From the NCBI GenBank assembly GCA_009176605.1, contig SEYY01008373.1:7501-30000 (forward strand): DNA of 22,500 nucleotides, written 5' to 3'. Each line of letters starts with the position of its first letter. The stretch's first letter is position 1. The position numbers were made by a program, and so were the translations under genes. The notes beneath the pieces were generated by a model. It did not search any database. It was not told the origin of the DNA and saw only the letters and a program-made list of their open reading frames with translations. Of the stretch, positions 1 to 10,860 are shown in pieces. Source of the DNA: Armadillidium nasatum. Lineage: Eukaryota; Arthropoda; Malacostraca; Isopoda; Armadillidiidae.

Positions 1-86
1 AATCAGAAAGTCAGGTGGTGCTATCAGGACTGTACACATTCTTAATGTTAAAGTTCAGAGATAGAATTTGAAGAAAAAAAATTATG

Positions 87-302
87 TACAGTCGTGAACA
101 AAAGTTCGTTCCTATTAAGCTGGAAATAAATATTTATATAAAATGGAGATCATTTCATAAAAGCTCTATTTTGAATAAAAAGAAAATAAAAACATAAAGA
201 GGGGCTTAATTGAACTGTGATTGGCTGAACCTGAGATGATCTCCATTTTATATAAATATTTATTTCCAGCTTAATAGGAACGAACTTTTGTTCACGACTG
301 TA
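87..302. mobile_element. MITE with perfect 65-bp terminal inverted repeats
   Basis: The arms 89-153 and 236-300 are reverse complements at all 65 positions by my reading, separated by an 82-bp spacer. The element starts CAGTCGTGAACAAAAG and ends CTTTTGTTCACGACTG. A TA dinucleotide lies directly outside each end (87-88 and 301-302), as expected for Tc1/mariner-type target duplication. There is no coding capacity, so it is a non-autonomous element. Perfect arm identity indicates recent mobility or recent arm homogenisation. The transcript would fold into a long hairpin, a possible source of small RNA (inference). Confidence 0.88.
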
Positions 303-1200
303 CAGTATTTGGTATGAGTTGGAGGGGTTGAAGGAGGAGGAATCATATAAGGTGGAATTAGCAGCAAAAGTTTTGGCGAAGAGTTCAGTTTAGCAGAAGG
401 TAGCACCACAGTTGTGCTGTCAAAAGATACAAGATAACAGAAAGAGAAAGAAGCAAAGTTTGAGTTGATATTTTTTGCAAAATGCCAGAAATTGAATGGG
501 AAGAGGGAACAGAAATATTATTGCACTTTCAAATGAAGAAAGAAGAGAGTTTTTGGTTTTCGGAAGAATTGATTTTTCGCGATTCTATGATGAAATATAA
601 GTTGCAGGAGTTTCTAGGGTTTGAAGACATTAATTCCTGAAGGAAGTATCTTGGCGCCAAAAAAGCGCGAGAAAAAGCGAGGTTTTTAAACCAAAGTTTG
701 TTTGGTCTAGTTGAAGGGAATGAATATGGAATGTAATCCTCCATGGCAAAGGGAATCACTTTCGAGGAACTTCTCCCGCCGAAAATCTAAAAGTACAACC
801 CCAAGTCTGAGCAGTTTGATGCAGCGAAACAACACAAATGTTTCCTCGCAATGCAGTGGATAAAAAGCTTGCAGTATAAGAGAGAGATGAAAAAGTGTTC
901 GGGTAAACATAGAAGTGGATAAAAAGCTAGCAGTATAAGAAGAATTAAAAGTTAAGAAAAAAGTCTAGAATGTTGGGTGCATCCCCAAAGCGACAAAAGA
1001 GAAGAGTAGGGAGTTGCAGGCTCTGCTGAAGGTCAATTTGGATCAAGAACGGAATGTCAAGTTCAACAAAGTATCTTGAGAACAACTAAGATGAAGCAAT
1101 TGGTGGTGGTGAACATTGAAATTTATTAAAATTATGTCTTTCATTGATCTGCAGTCAAATCATTATGATTATTGCATTCACGTCGTTTACCGAAGTTTGA
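303..1200. other. Unrecognised, purine-rich on the plus strand; no gene supported
   Basis: This stretch is GA-rich on the plus strand between about 310 and 1080, with frequent stops in all frames and no recognised domain. It reads like a long-decayed coding repeat (possibly a retroelement gag-like or Lys/Glu-rich frame), but no family signature is visible. I assign nothing here. Confidence 0.4.
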
Positions 1201-1208
1201 CAATTTCA

Positions 1209-1553
1209 TTAAGCCCTTGAATATTCAATATGTGGAGTTGCCTTCACATTGATTTTGTGCAAACAGGGTTTATAAAACTGGTATTCAGCTAAAGAAGTAA
1301 CTTTTGCATTTTTATAATTTTTACTTTTTGTCATAACCCTACGCAATGATCCTCTGTCTCTTTCACCTAATTTCAACTGACATCCATACTGGAGTTTATC
1401 AGATAATATTTTTGCAGAAGAACAATATGCTTTCATGAGCTTGGATACAGTACTTCGCTATACATCAAATCATTCTGCCATTTTTTCCACAGACACATCT
1501 GTTAGGTGAGCACTAGCAATTTGACCTCTTTGGAACGCTGTACGTCCATGCAT
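1209..1553 (-). pseudogene. Tc1-like transposase N-terminal fragment, broken
   Basis: Read on the minus strand from the ATG at 1553, the frame gives a start typical of Tc1-type transposases (MHGRTAFQRGQI), followed by a helix-turn-helix-like stretch with SVEKMAEW and RSTVSKLMKAY. A second segment has KLGERDRGSLRRV, as in the second DNA-binding subdomain of Tc1 transposases, and later LHKINVKA. Two in-frame stops interrupt the first helix-turn-helix. The remainder (1209-1436) stays open, but it ends before any catalytic DDE/DDD domain. It is therefore an inactive N-terminal remnant. Assignment to the Tc1 group comes from family resemblance; whether it relates to the MITE at 89-300 is unknown. 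Confidence 0.62.
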
Positions 1554-1715
1554 ACCTAACTTGAATCCGCACAAAATGTTGACCACAAAGTAGCTGACCC
1601 TTCCTAAACACGTTATAGTTTACCCATCACAAACAAGTGCCTGTGAAGCCATCTTCAATTTTGAGTACTTGACATATCATATTTATGCATTCTTTCTGCT
1701 GTTTCCATATTTTTG

Positions 1716-1842
<127 letters not shown>

Positions 1843-1904
1843 TGCAAATCTAGGCATTATATTGTTCACTTATTTATTTATAATTTCTTTAAACATTTAA
1901 TGTT

Positions 1905-2190
1905 TTTTTTTTTCAAATAATTCTGAACCTGGCATCGGGGGTAAGAGATACCACCTGCTTCCCCAGTTACACTCCTGCTATAAAGATACCGGAACTAATT
2001 CTTAAGAAACTCAAATTAACTTTTAAATTCTCTATCATACCTGACTTTGAAATACAAATTTCTGCTCAATTTGATCACTATCCTCAGGGTGTTCTTCCGT
2101 AATATTCACTTCTTCGTCTTTTATTTCAATTTCCTTTTTCATGTCAATGTTCGGAGAAAAGATATTTGTCTGTTGAAAAGATAAGAGATT
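1905..2190. repeat. Segmental duplicate A1 (pairs with 4665-4945)
   Basis: A block with a poly(T) run, the flanking text TTCTGAACCTGGCATCGGGG and the acidic exon is repeated with high identity at about 4665-4945. Similarity appears to continue into the adjacent (TA)n array on the left. It stops around 2187 on the right, where the 350-bp direct repeat takes over. Confidence 0.85.
2041..2169 (-). CDS. Duplicate acidic exon (exon 2'), 43 codons, phase 0
   Basis: On the minus strand this is an open exon bounded by a good acceptor (pyrimidine-rich then CAACAG, just above 2169) and a GTATGAT donor just below 2041. It encodes an acidic peptide beginning TNIFSPNIDMKKEIEIKDE and ending KFVFQSQ. It matches the exon at 4798-4929 almost codon for codon. 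The differences are a few substitutions and loss of exactly one Glu codon near the 3' end, so the reading phase is kept. Neither copy has a stop or frame break. Such Glu/Lys-rich exons are common between the start and the finger exon of arthropod C2H2 genes (general knowledge). Whether both copies are spliced in, or one replaces the other, cannot be told from DNA. Function beyond an acidic, probably disordered segment is unknown. Confidence 0.55.
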
Positions 2191-2198
2191 TTAAAAAC

Positions 2199-2548
2199 CC
2201 AAAAAATTTTAAAGATACTTTTTTCCCTACATTTCTATTTTACGCTTAAAAGCAATTTGCGAGCTAAAAATCCTCGAAGGGAAAACCATTTTAAAATATT
2301 ATTATTAAATGTAAAATATATTTCTTTTATAAAATATTATATTAAATTGTCAATAAAAAATTGTTATTGTTCAAAATTTCGATTTTAATGTATCTTTTTA
2401 TGTATTATAATAATATATTATTAAATAATACTTTAGAATTAAAATAAATAAAATTTTGTATATTATTTCAATGTGAATTTATGAAACTTTTATAATAATG
2501 ACTTTGTAAGTAATTTTTGTTAAAAATGAGAAATCTAATAAAGCGAAG
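2199..2548. repeat. 350-bp direct repeat R1 (LTR-like, left copy)
   Basis: An AT-rich block matched in the same orientation by 3723-4070 with only a handful of differences (roughly 97-98% by eye). It contains several AATAAA-like signals near its right end. It starts within a run of A and ends at AATAAAGCGAAG. Both copies are followed by GAGATAATTT and then a purine-rich AAGAAG-type stretch, which fits a 5' LTR plus leader. The left copy lacks the TG start and TATA-like text seen ahead of the right copy, so it may be truncated. No primer-binding site was recognised. Confidence 0.8.
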
Positions 2549-3722
2549 AACAGAGATAATTTAGCCAGAAGGAAGAAAGAAGCAGAAACAGCAGCAGCAC
2601 CAAGAAGATGAAATCCCAATAAAAGAAGAACTCGCCCACAGAAGAGCCACCTCCAAGAACTGTGTATAGATAGCTTGACAGTTTTCTTTGTCCTCGGCTA
2701 TCTAACACAGCAAATGGCTCAGAAACAACTATCCAGGGATCAAGAAGAAGCTGTTGCTGTTACCTCTCCTTTGCCCTTCCTTCGAAGCGGCAATACACAA
2801 CTGAGGCAGCTGGCTTGGAAACTGGGTAGCCATTTTCAAGTTCGGCCTACCAGCCAAACTACTGACCCAGCGATTCGTCCAAAAGTTCGGCCTACCAGCC
2901 GAACTACTGCGCCAGTAATTCGTCCACAAGTTCGGCCTACCAGCCGAACTCCCATCAACATCCAGTTTTACTGGACAACAAGGACTACGCTGCCCGTCAT
3001 CATGGCTTCTCACTACCAACAGCTACCTCAAGAACAAGAAAAACAGTCGATCATCTCTGCTGCAAGAATGGAATGGAGCCGCCCACCTTCTCTGTAATCT
3101 CCATTCAAACGTGGATTCTTGTCCTTACAACAAGAATAATTGCCACAAGAACCACGTACTTCCATTAAAATGTTCCTCCTCAAGAAGCCTAACTTCATTT
3201 ACCAAATTCTTATGGCTCAATTAAATTCAACTCAACTTTAAAAATAACGGACAGCAGTTAGACGTCTTTTGGAGCAATTCTACACCGGATGCTTTACGGT
3301 CAATTTGTCCCTTTGGATTTCTGCTGCAAAGAAATTATAAGAAACAACCTACAAAGAATGCACATTTAACAACTAACTTCGAAAGTGACTCTTCCTACTA
3401 CTCAAACCGCTCCTTTCTGCAAACAAAGAGTAATCGTCCTCCAATACATCACATCAACAAAAGGAAGAAAACATCGTAGCAGATACTTTTGTCCCGCATT
3501 TTTCGGTAACAGTAGAAGCTATCGATGTACCTGATGTTCCTACCTCTGATGCACCTGATGTTCCTACTACGACGACGAGCTCTACATCCAGTGGTTCCTA
3601 TTCTCAAGAGTACATTTTTATCAGAAGAAACCCCCTCCGTCGAGTACACTTTCAAGAAGACGTTCACTCCGTGTCTCGGTGGGGAACTGATATATAGTGT
3701 TCGCTTTTATAAAATAGTTAAT
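2549..3722 (+). mobile_element. Internal region between the direct repeats; possible decayed LTR-retroelement
   Basis: No complete gene is seen. The left part is purine-rich with short Lys/Gln-rich frames, as in a gag leader. At its right end, a plus-strand frame running up to the TAG just ahead of the right repeat contains VDVPDVPTSDAPDVPT, then NPLRRVHFQEDV and SRWGTDI. The Arg-rich RRVHF tail followed at once by a purine-rich tract (GGTGGGGAA) and then TGTTCGC recalls the end of a Gypsy-type Pol and the start of a 3' LTR. This is resemblance only: protease, reverse transcriptase and integrase cores are all absent. The unit would be a non-autonomous or heavily deleted LTR element. Confidence 0.35.
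2839..2950. repeat. 45-bp tandem repeat (about 2.5 units) with internal palindrome
   Basis: Units start at 2839, 2884 and 2929 with AAGTTCGGCCTACCAGCC. The first two are full 45-mers and the third is partial. Each unit carries the inverted repeat AGTTCGGC-CTACCA-GCCGAACT (8-bp stem, 6-base loop), perfect in units 2 and 3 and with one mismatch in unit 1. Because 45 is a multiple of 3, the block stays open on both strands: VRPTSRTT repeats on plus, SSAGRPN repeats on minus. Neither frame resembles a known protein, so I do not call a gene. Confidence 0.85.
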
Positions 3723-4070
3723 CCAAAAAATTTTATAGATACTTTTTCCCTACATTTCTATTTTACGCTTAAAAGCAATTTGCGAGCTAAAAATCCTCGA
3801 AGGGAAAACCATTTTAAAATATTATTATTAAATGTAAAATATATTTCTTTTATAAAATATTATATTAAATTGTCAATAAAAAATTGTTATTGTTCAAAAT
3901 TTCGATTTTAATGTATCTTTTTATGTATTATAAAAATATATTATTAAATAATACTTTAGAATTAAAATAAATAAAATTTTGTATATTATTTCAATGTGAA
4001 TTTATGAAACTTTTATAATAATGAGTTTGTAAGCAATTTTTGTTAAAAATGAGAAACCAAATAAAGTGAA
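3723..4070. repeat. 350-bp direct repeat R2 (LTR-like, right copy)
   Basis: The partner of 2199-2548 in direct orientation. Upstream text TATATAGTGTTCGCTTTTAT includes a TG start and a TATA-like stretch absent at the other copy. Downstream, the leader-like GAGATAATTT recurs after a short insertion, followed by another purine-rich segment (4142-4425) different in detail from the one behind R1. This suggests two units of one family sharing or adjoining at this repeat. Confidence 0.8.
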
Positions 4071-4460
4071 AAAACCAATTATTTGTTAATTGATCCTTTC
4101 CATTTAGAGATAATTTCAAAAGGTCGTTAGCAAATATTGTTACATTCACTTTAGCCCAAGAAGCCGAAGAAGAAGCCACACCGTCCAGAAGAAGACTCGT
4201 CCTAAGCAGAGGCAAGAAGAAAAAGACAGTCCCAGAAGTAGAAGAAGTTCCAACGCCTCTGCTCACGAAAGGAGACCCAGTTTGGCAGAACATTTGCCCT
4301 CGACTGTGGTTTCTCCTTGGACGTAGCCTGCCATCTAAGGATACAGACGGTCCGCAGGCTTGAAGAAAAGTGGTGGCTACCACATGACTACCAGTCGGCA
4401 TTCCACAAGGGGACTTAGAAAACACCCAGCCTCCTGATCGATCCCCCTGCCCTACAACAA
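4071..4460 (+). other. Purine-rich leader/ORF-remnant segment behind R2
   Basis: Plus-strand frames are rich in Glu/Lys/Arg. One runs from about 4110 to a stop near 4362 and contains LAQEAEEEATPSRRR followed by SRGKKKKTVPEVEEVP. No known domain is recognised. The sequence parallels the AAG-rich stretch behind R1, so it is probably the leader or gag-like start of a second unit of the same repeat family. It gives no evidence for a host gene. Confidence 0.3.
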
Positions 4461-4464
4461 AGTG

Positions 4465-4635
<171 letters not shown>

Positions 4636-4664
4636 ATTTATCATTTAATTTTTTTTTTTTTTTT

Positions 4665-4945
4665 TTTTTAAAATAATTCTGAACCTGGCATCGGGGGTAA
4701 GAGGTACCACCTGCTTCCCCAGTTACACTCCTGCTATAAAGATACCAAAACTAATTCTTAAGAAACTCAAATTAACTTTTAAATTCTCTTATCATACCTG
4801 ACTTTCTTGTAATACAAATTTCTGCTCAATTTGATCACAATCCTCAGGTTGCTCTTCCGCAATATTCACTTCTTCGTCTTTTATTTCAATTTCCTCTTTA
4901 ATGTCAATGTTCGGAGAAAAGATTTTTGTCTGTTGAAAAGATAAG
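4665..4945. repeat. Segmental duplicate A2 (pairs with 1905-2190)
   Basis: Nearly the same text as 1905-2190, including poly(T), the CTGAACCTGGCATCGGGG block, and the acidic exon with both splice sites. Similarity ends near 4950, where an AATAAT-rich short intron begins. Confidence 0.85.
4798..4929 (-). CDS. Acidic exon 2 of a probable zinc-finger-family gene, 44 codons
   Basis: On the minus strand, the acceptor TTTTCAACAG precedes 4929 and the donor GTATGATAAG follows 4798. The 132-bp exon is open in phase 0 and encodes TKIFSPNIDIKEEIEIKDEE and then an acidic run ending KFVLQESQ. It joins in frame to the start exon at 5120-5019 through an 89-bp intron. The peptide has no fold-level signature; it is a Glu/Asp-rich linker of the kind found ahead of C2H2 arrays in arthropod genes. 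The exon has a tandem copy at 2041-2169. The finger exon of this gene would lie below coordinate 1 and is not in the window, so membership of a zinc-finger gene is inferred. Confidence 0.6.
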
Positions 4946-5018
4946 AGATTTTTAAAATAATAATAACAATAATAATAAATATTAATAAAAATAATAATAA
5001 TAAAGATGCTTTTCATAC

Positions 5019-5120
5019 TTGAATTTGTTTCCACTCAGAATCTGATTCATTGTTTATTACATCTTCTAAACTTTTCTCCAAGATTTCTTCCTTAATTTCA
5101 ACTTCACTTTTAATATCCAT
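5019..5120 (-). CDS. Start exon (exon 1), 34 codons, of the same gene
   Basis: The ATG is at 5120-5118 on the minus strand. The exon reads MDIKSEVEIKEEILEKSLED and then VINNESDSEWKQIQ, and ends in phase 0 at a GTATGA donor. The following intron (5018-4930) is only 89 bp and AT-rich. The short acidic MDIKxExEIKEE opening matches the pattern of first exons of arthropod C2H2 zinc-finger genes. The start was chosen because it is the first ATG of the open frame and the acidic composition begins at it. The promoter and 5' UTR above 5120 are not recognisable. Confidence 0.58.
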
Positions 5121-6813
<1,693 letters not shown>

Positions 6814-6821
6814 TATATAAT

Positions 6822-6920
<99 letters not shown>
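6814..6920. repeat. (TA)n microsatellite 5
   Basis: A TA run of about 100 bp with phase slips at each end. Together with array 4 it brackets the TIR element at 6413-6813. Confidence 0.94.
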
Positions 6921-7368
6921 TGGGACCAACCGGTGCTGGGTTCTAACTGGGGTTGCCAAAAATTTGTAAAGAGGTCAAAAGCACTAAAAATTTAGCTAAA
7001 AAAAATTGATACAATTATAATTGAATAAATTGAGATTTATTTAATTATAAGGAAGGAGTAGAATAACCAATATTCACTTAAATTAATGATTATATGCATT
7101 TTCTCTAAGAAATTTCAGAAAATTACAAATTTTGTTTAATAAAGTACAAAAATTTTTGAAAAAAAAAATTTTTTTTTTTTTGATTCAAAAAAGTAATTCA
7201 ACAAGTTCACTTAGGTCAAACACTAAGTTGAAGTTTGAAAAAATGTAATTACCAAAATTAACAATATAACCTGTATTTATACATAACATTGTTATTTTAT
7301 ACCTGTGTATCAAACTTGTATCATTTAGCTACATTATTTCAAAATTATTATTTTGTTTACATTTTCAG
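6921..7368. other. AT-rich non-coding stretch ahead of the BED-finger remnant
   Basis: Contains A/T homopolymers (about 7150-7182) and no recognisable gene. Its right end, TTGTTTACATTTTCAG at 7353-7368, looks like a plus-strand splice acceptor for the BED-like segment that follows. Confidence 0.4.
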
Positions 7369-7557
7369 TCAATTTTGCCAAAAGATCAGATTCTGCTGTA
7401 TTGAAGTACTTTACAATGTTTCAGGATAAGCTTAAAATAGCTAAATGTAACATCTGCAGCCAGGAAATTAGATTAGGACCTCCTGATACCCCCAAGTATA
7501 AATTTTTCAACCAAATTTTTATGGGGGCATCTAAAATTAAAACAACAAAGATAAAGT
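7369..7557 (+). pseudogene. BED-type zinc-finger remnant (hAT/ZBED-like), truncated
   Basis: After an acceptor-like CAG at 7366-7368, the frame reads FAKRSDSAVLKYFTMFQDK and then AKCNICSQEIRLG. The aromatic SAVxKYFT followed by AKCxxC is the first half of a BED finger as found at the N-terminus of hAT transposases and ZBED proteins. The second half, with the paired histidines, is missing: the frame goes on through KYKFFNQIF into a CT/TA microsatellite. It is therefore a fragment. Other hAT pieces lie on the opposite strand at 9.0-10.6 kb, so they are not simply one element. Confidence 0.45.
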
Positions 7558-7670
<113 letters not shown>

Positions 7671-7803
7671 CAATATGTTACGTTACCAAAAAAATATTTC
7701 TTTTTTTGATAGGGAAGTAAAAAAAAAGTTATAGGCAACCCATTAACATGTAAGCACTGATAACCTTTATTGGACTACGTCATTCTATTTTACCGTATTA
7801 AAA

Positions 7804-8330
7804 GATCTCGTGACATCACACTGAAGAACAATAATTTTCATTAGTTTTAAAGTTTTTTTTTAATTAAAATTTTTTCCTTATAAAATGATTTGGCGTTTGT
7901 CGATTAACCAAAAAAACAAACCATTTTTTTGTAGTTACGCTGCGAAGAAAAAAAAATGGGCACCCTAATCCAAAGTATAACCAGATTTTTTAATGTCACA
8001 TTGAAAAAAAAAATATTTTTCATTAGTTTAAAATTTTTTTTTTTTAATTAAATTTTTTTTTGCTTAAAATCACTTGTCATTCGTTGATTAACCATAAAAA
8101 AAAAAAAAAATCAGATCATTTCGTTTTCGTAGTTAGGTTGAGCAGAAAAAAAATTTGGTCTCCTTTCACTAAAGTAATACCATTTTTCATACAAAATTCT
8201 CACTCATCAACTGTAAAAAAAAAAAAAATAAAAAATAAAAATTCCAATCATTTCATTTATGTAGTTCTAAATAAAAACAATATCGTTTTCTGCCCCCAAT
8301 TAACCCAAAAAATTAATTTTAGACCACTTC
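7804..8330. repeat. Diverged tandem repeat, period about 180-200 bp, ~2.7 units
   Basis: Landmarks recur in order. A TTTTCATTAG block lies near 7835 and 8017. TCGATTAACCA or TTGATTAACCA lies near 7900 and 8085. GTAGTTACGCTG, GTAGTTAGGTTG and GTAGTTCTAA lie near 7931, 8129 and 8261. Units are AT-rich with long A and T homopolymers and differ by indels; the third is shortened. No coding potential is seen. It may be a short satellite or part of a transposon's subterminal repeats. Confidence 0.6.
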
Positions 8331-8379
8331 CTCTTTGCTGTTTCGATATACCTGGTTTCCGCCGCTGGGAATGATACAT

Positions 8380-8540
8380 TTACCATATATTTTTCAAAAT
8401 GGGATCCATTGAAGTGTAGTGACCGTCCTAGGTTTGTAAAAATTGTTTTATTATGACAACGTTTCGCCCACCACCCGGAAAAATAGGCGCAGGCCTAGTA
8501 TACTGGCCGATAGGCCAACCTACAGAATCATCAGAAATAC
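8380..8540 (-). mobile_element. Possible Penelope-like element terminal segment
   Basis: Read on the minus strand, the segment contains GGGCGAAACGTTGTCATAAT, then AAAACAATTTTTACAAACC and AGGACGGTCACTAC. A CGAAACGTTGT block followed by an A-rich ATAAAA stretch is familiar from ends of Penelope-like retroelements. This is recollection of a motif only; no reverse transcriptase or GIY-YIG coding sequence is visible next to it. Confidence 0.3.
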
Positions 8541-8990
8541 CTATGACAGGAATAGGGGTCTAGGGCCATAATCATGTGATGGCGAGCAAGGGCCATTTCC
8601 GTTTTCCGACCTCAGTTCAAGAACCCGTTTCTTTATTCTCCAGATGGCCCAACTCAAACGGAAAGTGGCCATGTAGAGCATTACCAGTTGCATCACACAT
8701 AGGACCAAACAGTCAAACACCGAATAAATTGAAAAGAAACTACTGAATATTAACGTCAAAGATTACCTGCCACAATGGCTGCCCCTAAAACCTTAAAACA
8801 TTCCAACAGTGTTGCCAACTCAAATTAGCAACAACCGTGTTAGCAATTTTGTCTAGATTAGGCTTTAAAAATGGCTACATTCCGCTAGATTTTCTCAGTA
8901 AATGATTTAATTAAGTAATTAGCTAAATTAATAAATAAAGAGAAAACTGCTATAATCACATTGATGATCGTCAAATATTAAAATTTAAAT
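8541..8990. other. No gene recognised
   Basis: Includes a 72-codon minus-strand frame (8541-8759) with no recognised domain and an unremarkable AT-rich remainder. It may belong to the repeat at 8380-8540. Confidence 0.35.
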
Positions 8991-8999
8991 AATCTAGCA

Positions 9000-9125
9000 G
9001 TAAATTTTTCAACTTCAATATATTTCGACCTTATGCAATTGAAAAAATGATACATTTGTTAGTATTTGTAATTTATCTGGCATCCTTTGCTTTAATTCAT
9101 TATTTAGGGTTTTATATTTCTTGAA
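9000..9125 (-). pseudogene. hAT-type transposase internal fragment (second copy)
   Basis: The minus-strand frame reads NNELKQRMPDKLQILTNVSFF. The same peptide, diverged, lies at about 10375-10430 (NELKQTMQNNLQILANIS). It sits downstream of the C-terminal block at 9150-9415, the wrong order for a single element, so at least two copies are mixed here. Confidence 0.45.
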
Positions 9126-9149
9126 ATATATCAAGTGATATTTATTTGG

Positions 9150-9415
9150 TCTCTCCTGTACTTGATGATATATGTGATGTCAATATTTCAACATTACAGC
9201 ATTTGTCATGCCCCTTTAAACAAGACTTCACTGTTAATATTGATTTCATCAAATGCAGTTGCATTTTGATATTGCGGTATTCATACTACTAAACTCTCTT
9301 TCGACATCAAAAATGTGGTAATGTTAGTGTAGAAATGCAAATTCTTCTAATTCTTTGAATGAATTAGAATCTGCAGCATTCTTATATTGGAAAATTTCAA
9401 TCCGAAATGCTTCAG
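9150..9415 (-). pseudogene. hAT-family transposase C-terminal domain, frameshifted
   Basis: The minus strand reads NAADSNSFKELEEFAFLH, then, after a stop and frameshift, DVEREFSSMNTAISK and KMQLHLMKSILTVKSCLKGH. The VERxFSxMNxxxSK core followed by a KMxLxLMxxILTV helix is the hallmark of the hAT C-terminal dimerisation domain, where the usual text has a SNAxVERxFS motif. Several frame breaks make it inactive. The DNA-binding and catalytic parts are not contiguous with it. Confidence 0.62.
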
Positions 9416-9489
9416 TTCCTTCCAATTAATTAGGTTAATTTTATCATACTGAACTTCAATTTCATAATCATATATTCAAATCGTATTGT

Positions 9490-10366
9490 ATTTTACAAGA
9501 GCAAAGAGGTTATAAGCAAGCTATATAATAGCTATGTTAGGCAAGCATTAGAGTATTGTGCACAAGTTTGGGCTCCACATTTAAGAAAAGACATAAATAT
9601 GCTGGAGAGAGTTCAACGTCGAGCAACAAGGATGATTTCTGGCTTCGAGAGTAAGAGCTATGAGGAGAGGTTGAAGGAGCTGGGAATGTTCTCAGTTGAA
9701 AGGAGATTTCTCAGAGGGGATATGATACAAGTTTACAAAATATTTGTATCTGACAATAATACAGAGATTGAAAAATACTTTATAGTGGACCATATAGAAA
9801 AGAAGCTAGAAGCCATGATAAGAAAATTAAAAAGAAGTCATGCCATCTCGATCTAAGAAGAGAATAAGAAGTGTTTTTCAATAATAGAGATGTTAATTTT
9901 TGTAATGGCTTGCCTCAGGAGGTTGTTGACTAATTCTCTATCAGCATTTAAGAGGGGGCTAGATAGATATATAAATGGTTTAGGCATCGTACAGTATAAC
10001 TTGACTAAGCCAAATTGGTGGGTATTTATGAATTTTTAGACCAGATTGAGATTAAGCCTATGAATTTTAGATCGGCTTGTGACTAATCCTAACTGGCAGT
10101 TTTGTAGTGGATGCTGGTTCATTTCATGTGTAATTAGTTAAGTTTACAAAATATATGTAGGGGGTTACTTATTTTTACCTTACTTTGCAAGAAGGAATTG
10201 ATAACTAGGGATATAATAAACCTAGTCTTTGTGGATGTTTTAGTATTGTTTTGACAGGGACAGTCTCGATAGGCCCACGTGGCTTCTGTCTCTATTTTTC
10301 TTATGTAAGTAGTTTGCTAATGGGCTTCCTCTTGGGATGGAGAATTTTATCCTAAAATAATAATGA
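9490..10366 (+). pseudogene. CR1-like LINE, 3' end with C-terminal tail of the RT ORF
   Basis: The plus-strand frame reads KLYNSYVRQALEYCAQVWAP, LERVQRRATRMI and SYEERLKELGMFSVERR, then RGDMIQVYKIF. This order is characteristic of the region after the reverse transcriptase in CR1/jockey-like LINEs. A frameshift follows, then CNGLPQEVVD and SAFKRGLDRYINGLG, matching the usual C-terminus. The catalytic RT is absent, so this is a 5'-truncated copy. The 3' UTR reaches about 10366, where the hAT-like text resumes. It probably inserted into the older hAT fragment. Confidence 0.75.
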
Positions 10367-10369
10367 TAT

Positions 10370-10645
10370 ATTTGCTAGTATTTGTAAGTTATTTTGCATA
10401 GTTTGCTTTAATTCATTGAATAAACACAGGAGAAATTTATGATATACTCATTTTTTGTAATTAGGTTTCTTTTAGTTCTCGAACTTACGTTTTCAAATCT
10501 GTATCCTAAATATTCTTCAATGTCAACAGCAAGACTATATATTTTATTAGTTGGAGATACATTTAAGTTTACTGACGATAGATTTAAAAAGCAGATTCAT
10601 ATCATTAAGTAATTTTGATTTATCTACGGTTTTGGATTCATAGAT
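10370..10645 (-). pseudogene. hAT-type transposase internal fragment
   Basis: The minus strand, with several frame changes, reads KKIYESKTVDKSKLLNDMN, LAVDIEEYLGYRFENV and NELKQTMQNNLQILANIS. Composition and the shared NELKQ peptide tie it to the hAT pieces at 9.0-9.4 kb. It is badly decayed and gives no complete domain. Confidence 0.4.
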
Positions 10646-10860
10646 TTTCTTTATGAGCTGCAGAAATAAAAGAAATACTAGGTTTGTTTCATATTTATAC
10701 TTATTTCACCAAAGTATATAAAATGAAATCCGATAATAAACAAAATATGTATTCAAAGATTTTATTGTTCAAATAAATATAAATTAATTACAGAATTTCC
10801 TTTTCTTACAAATGGCTAAATTTCTGCTAAAAATATACTCAATTCAAAATTCTACTGGTC
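10646..10860. other. AT-rich, no feature
   Basis: The gap between the hAT remnant and the end of the second R4/Dong-like copy. Nothing is recognisable. Confidence 0.4.

Noticed and set aside
2675..3097. 140-codon plus frame and 96-codon minus frame over the 45-bp repeat
   Set aside because: Both strands are open because the repeat length is a multiple of three; neither protein is recognisable and there is no start or splice support.
3991..4425. 144-codon minus-strand frame through the right direct repeat
   Set aside because: It spans a repeat border and has no domain; it is an accidental frame opposite a purine-rich plus strand.
8541..8759. 72-codon minus frame with a hydrophobic start
   Set aside because: No recognised family, and it lies next to a probable repeat end; too little to support a gene.
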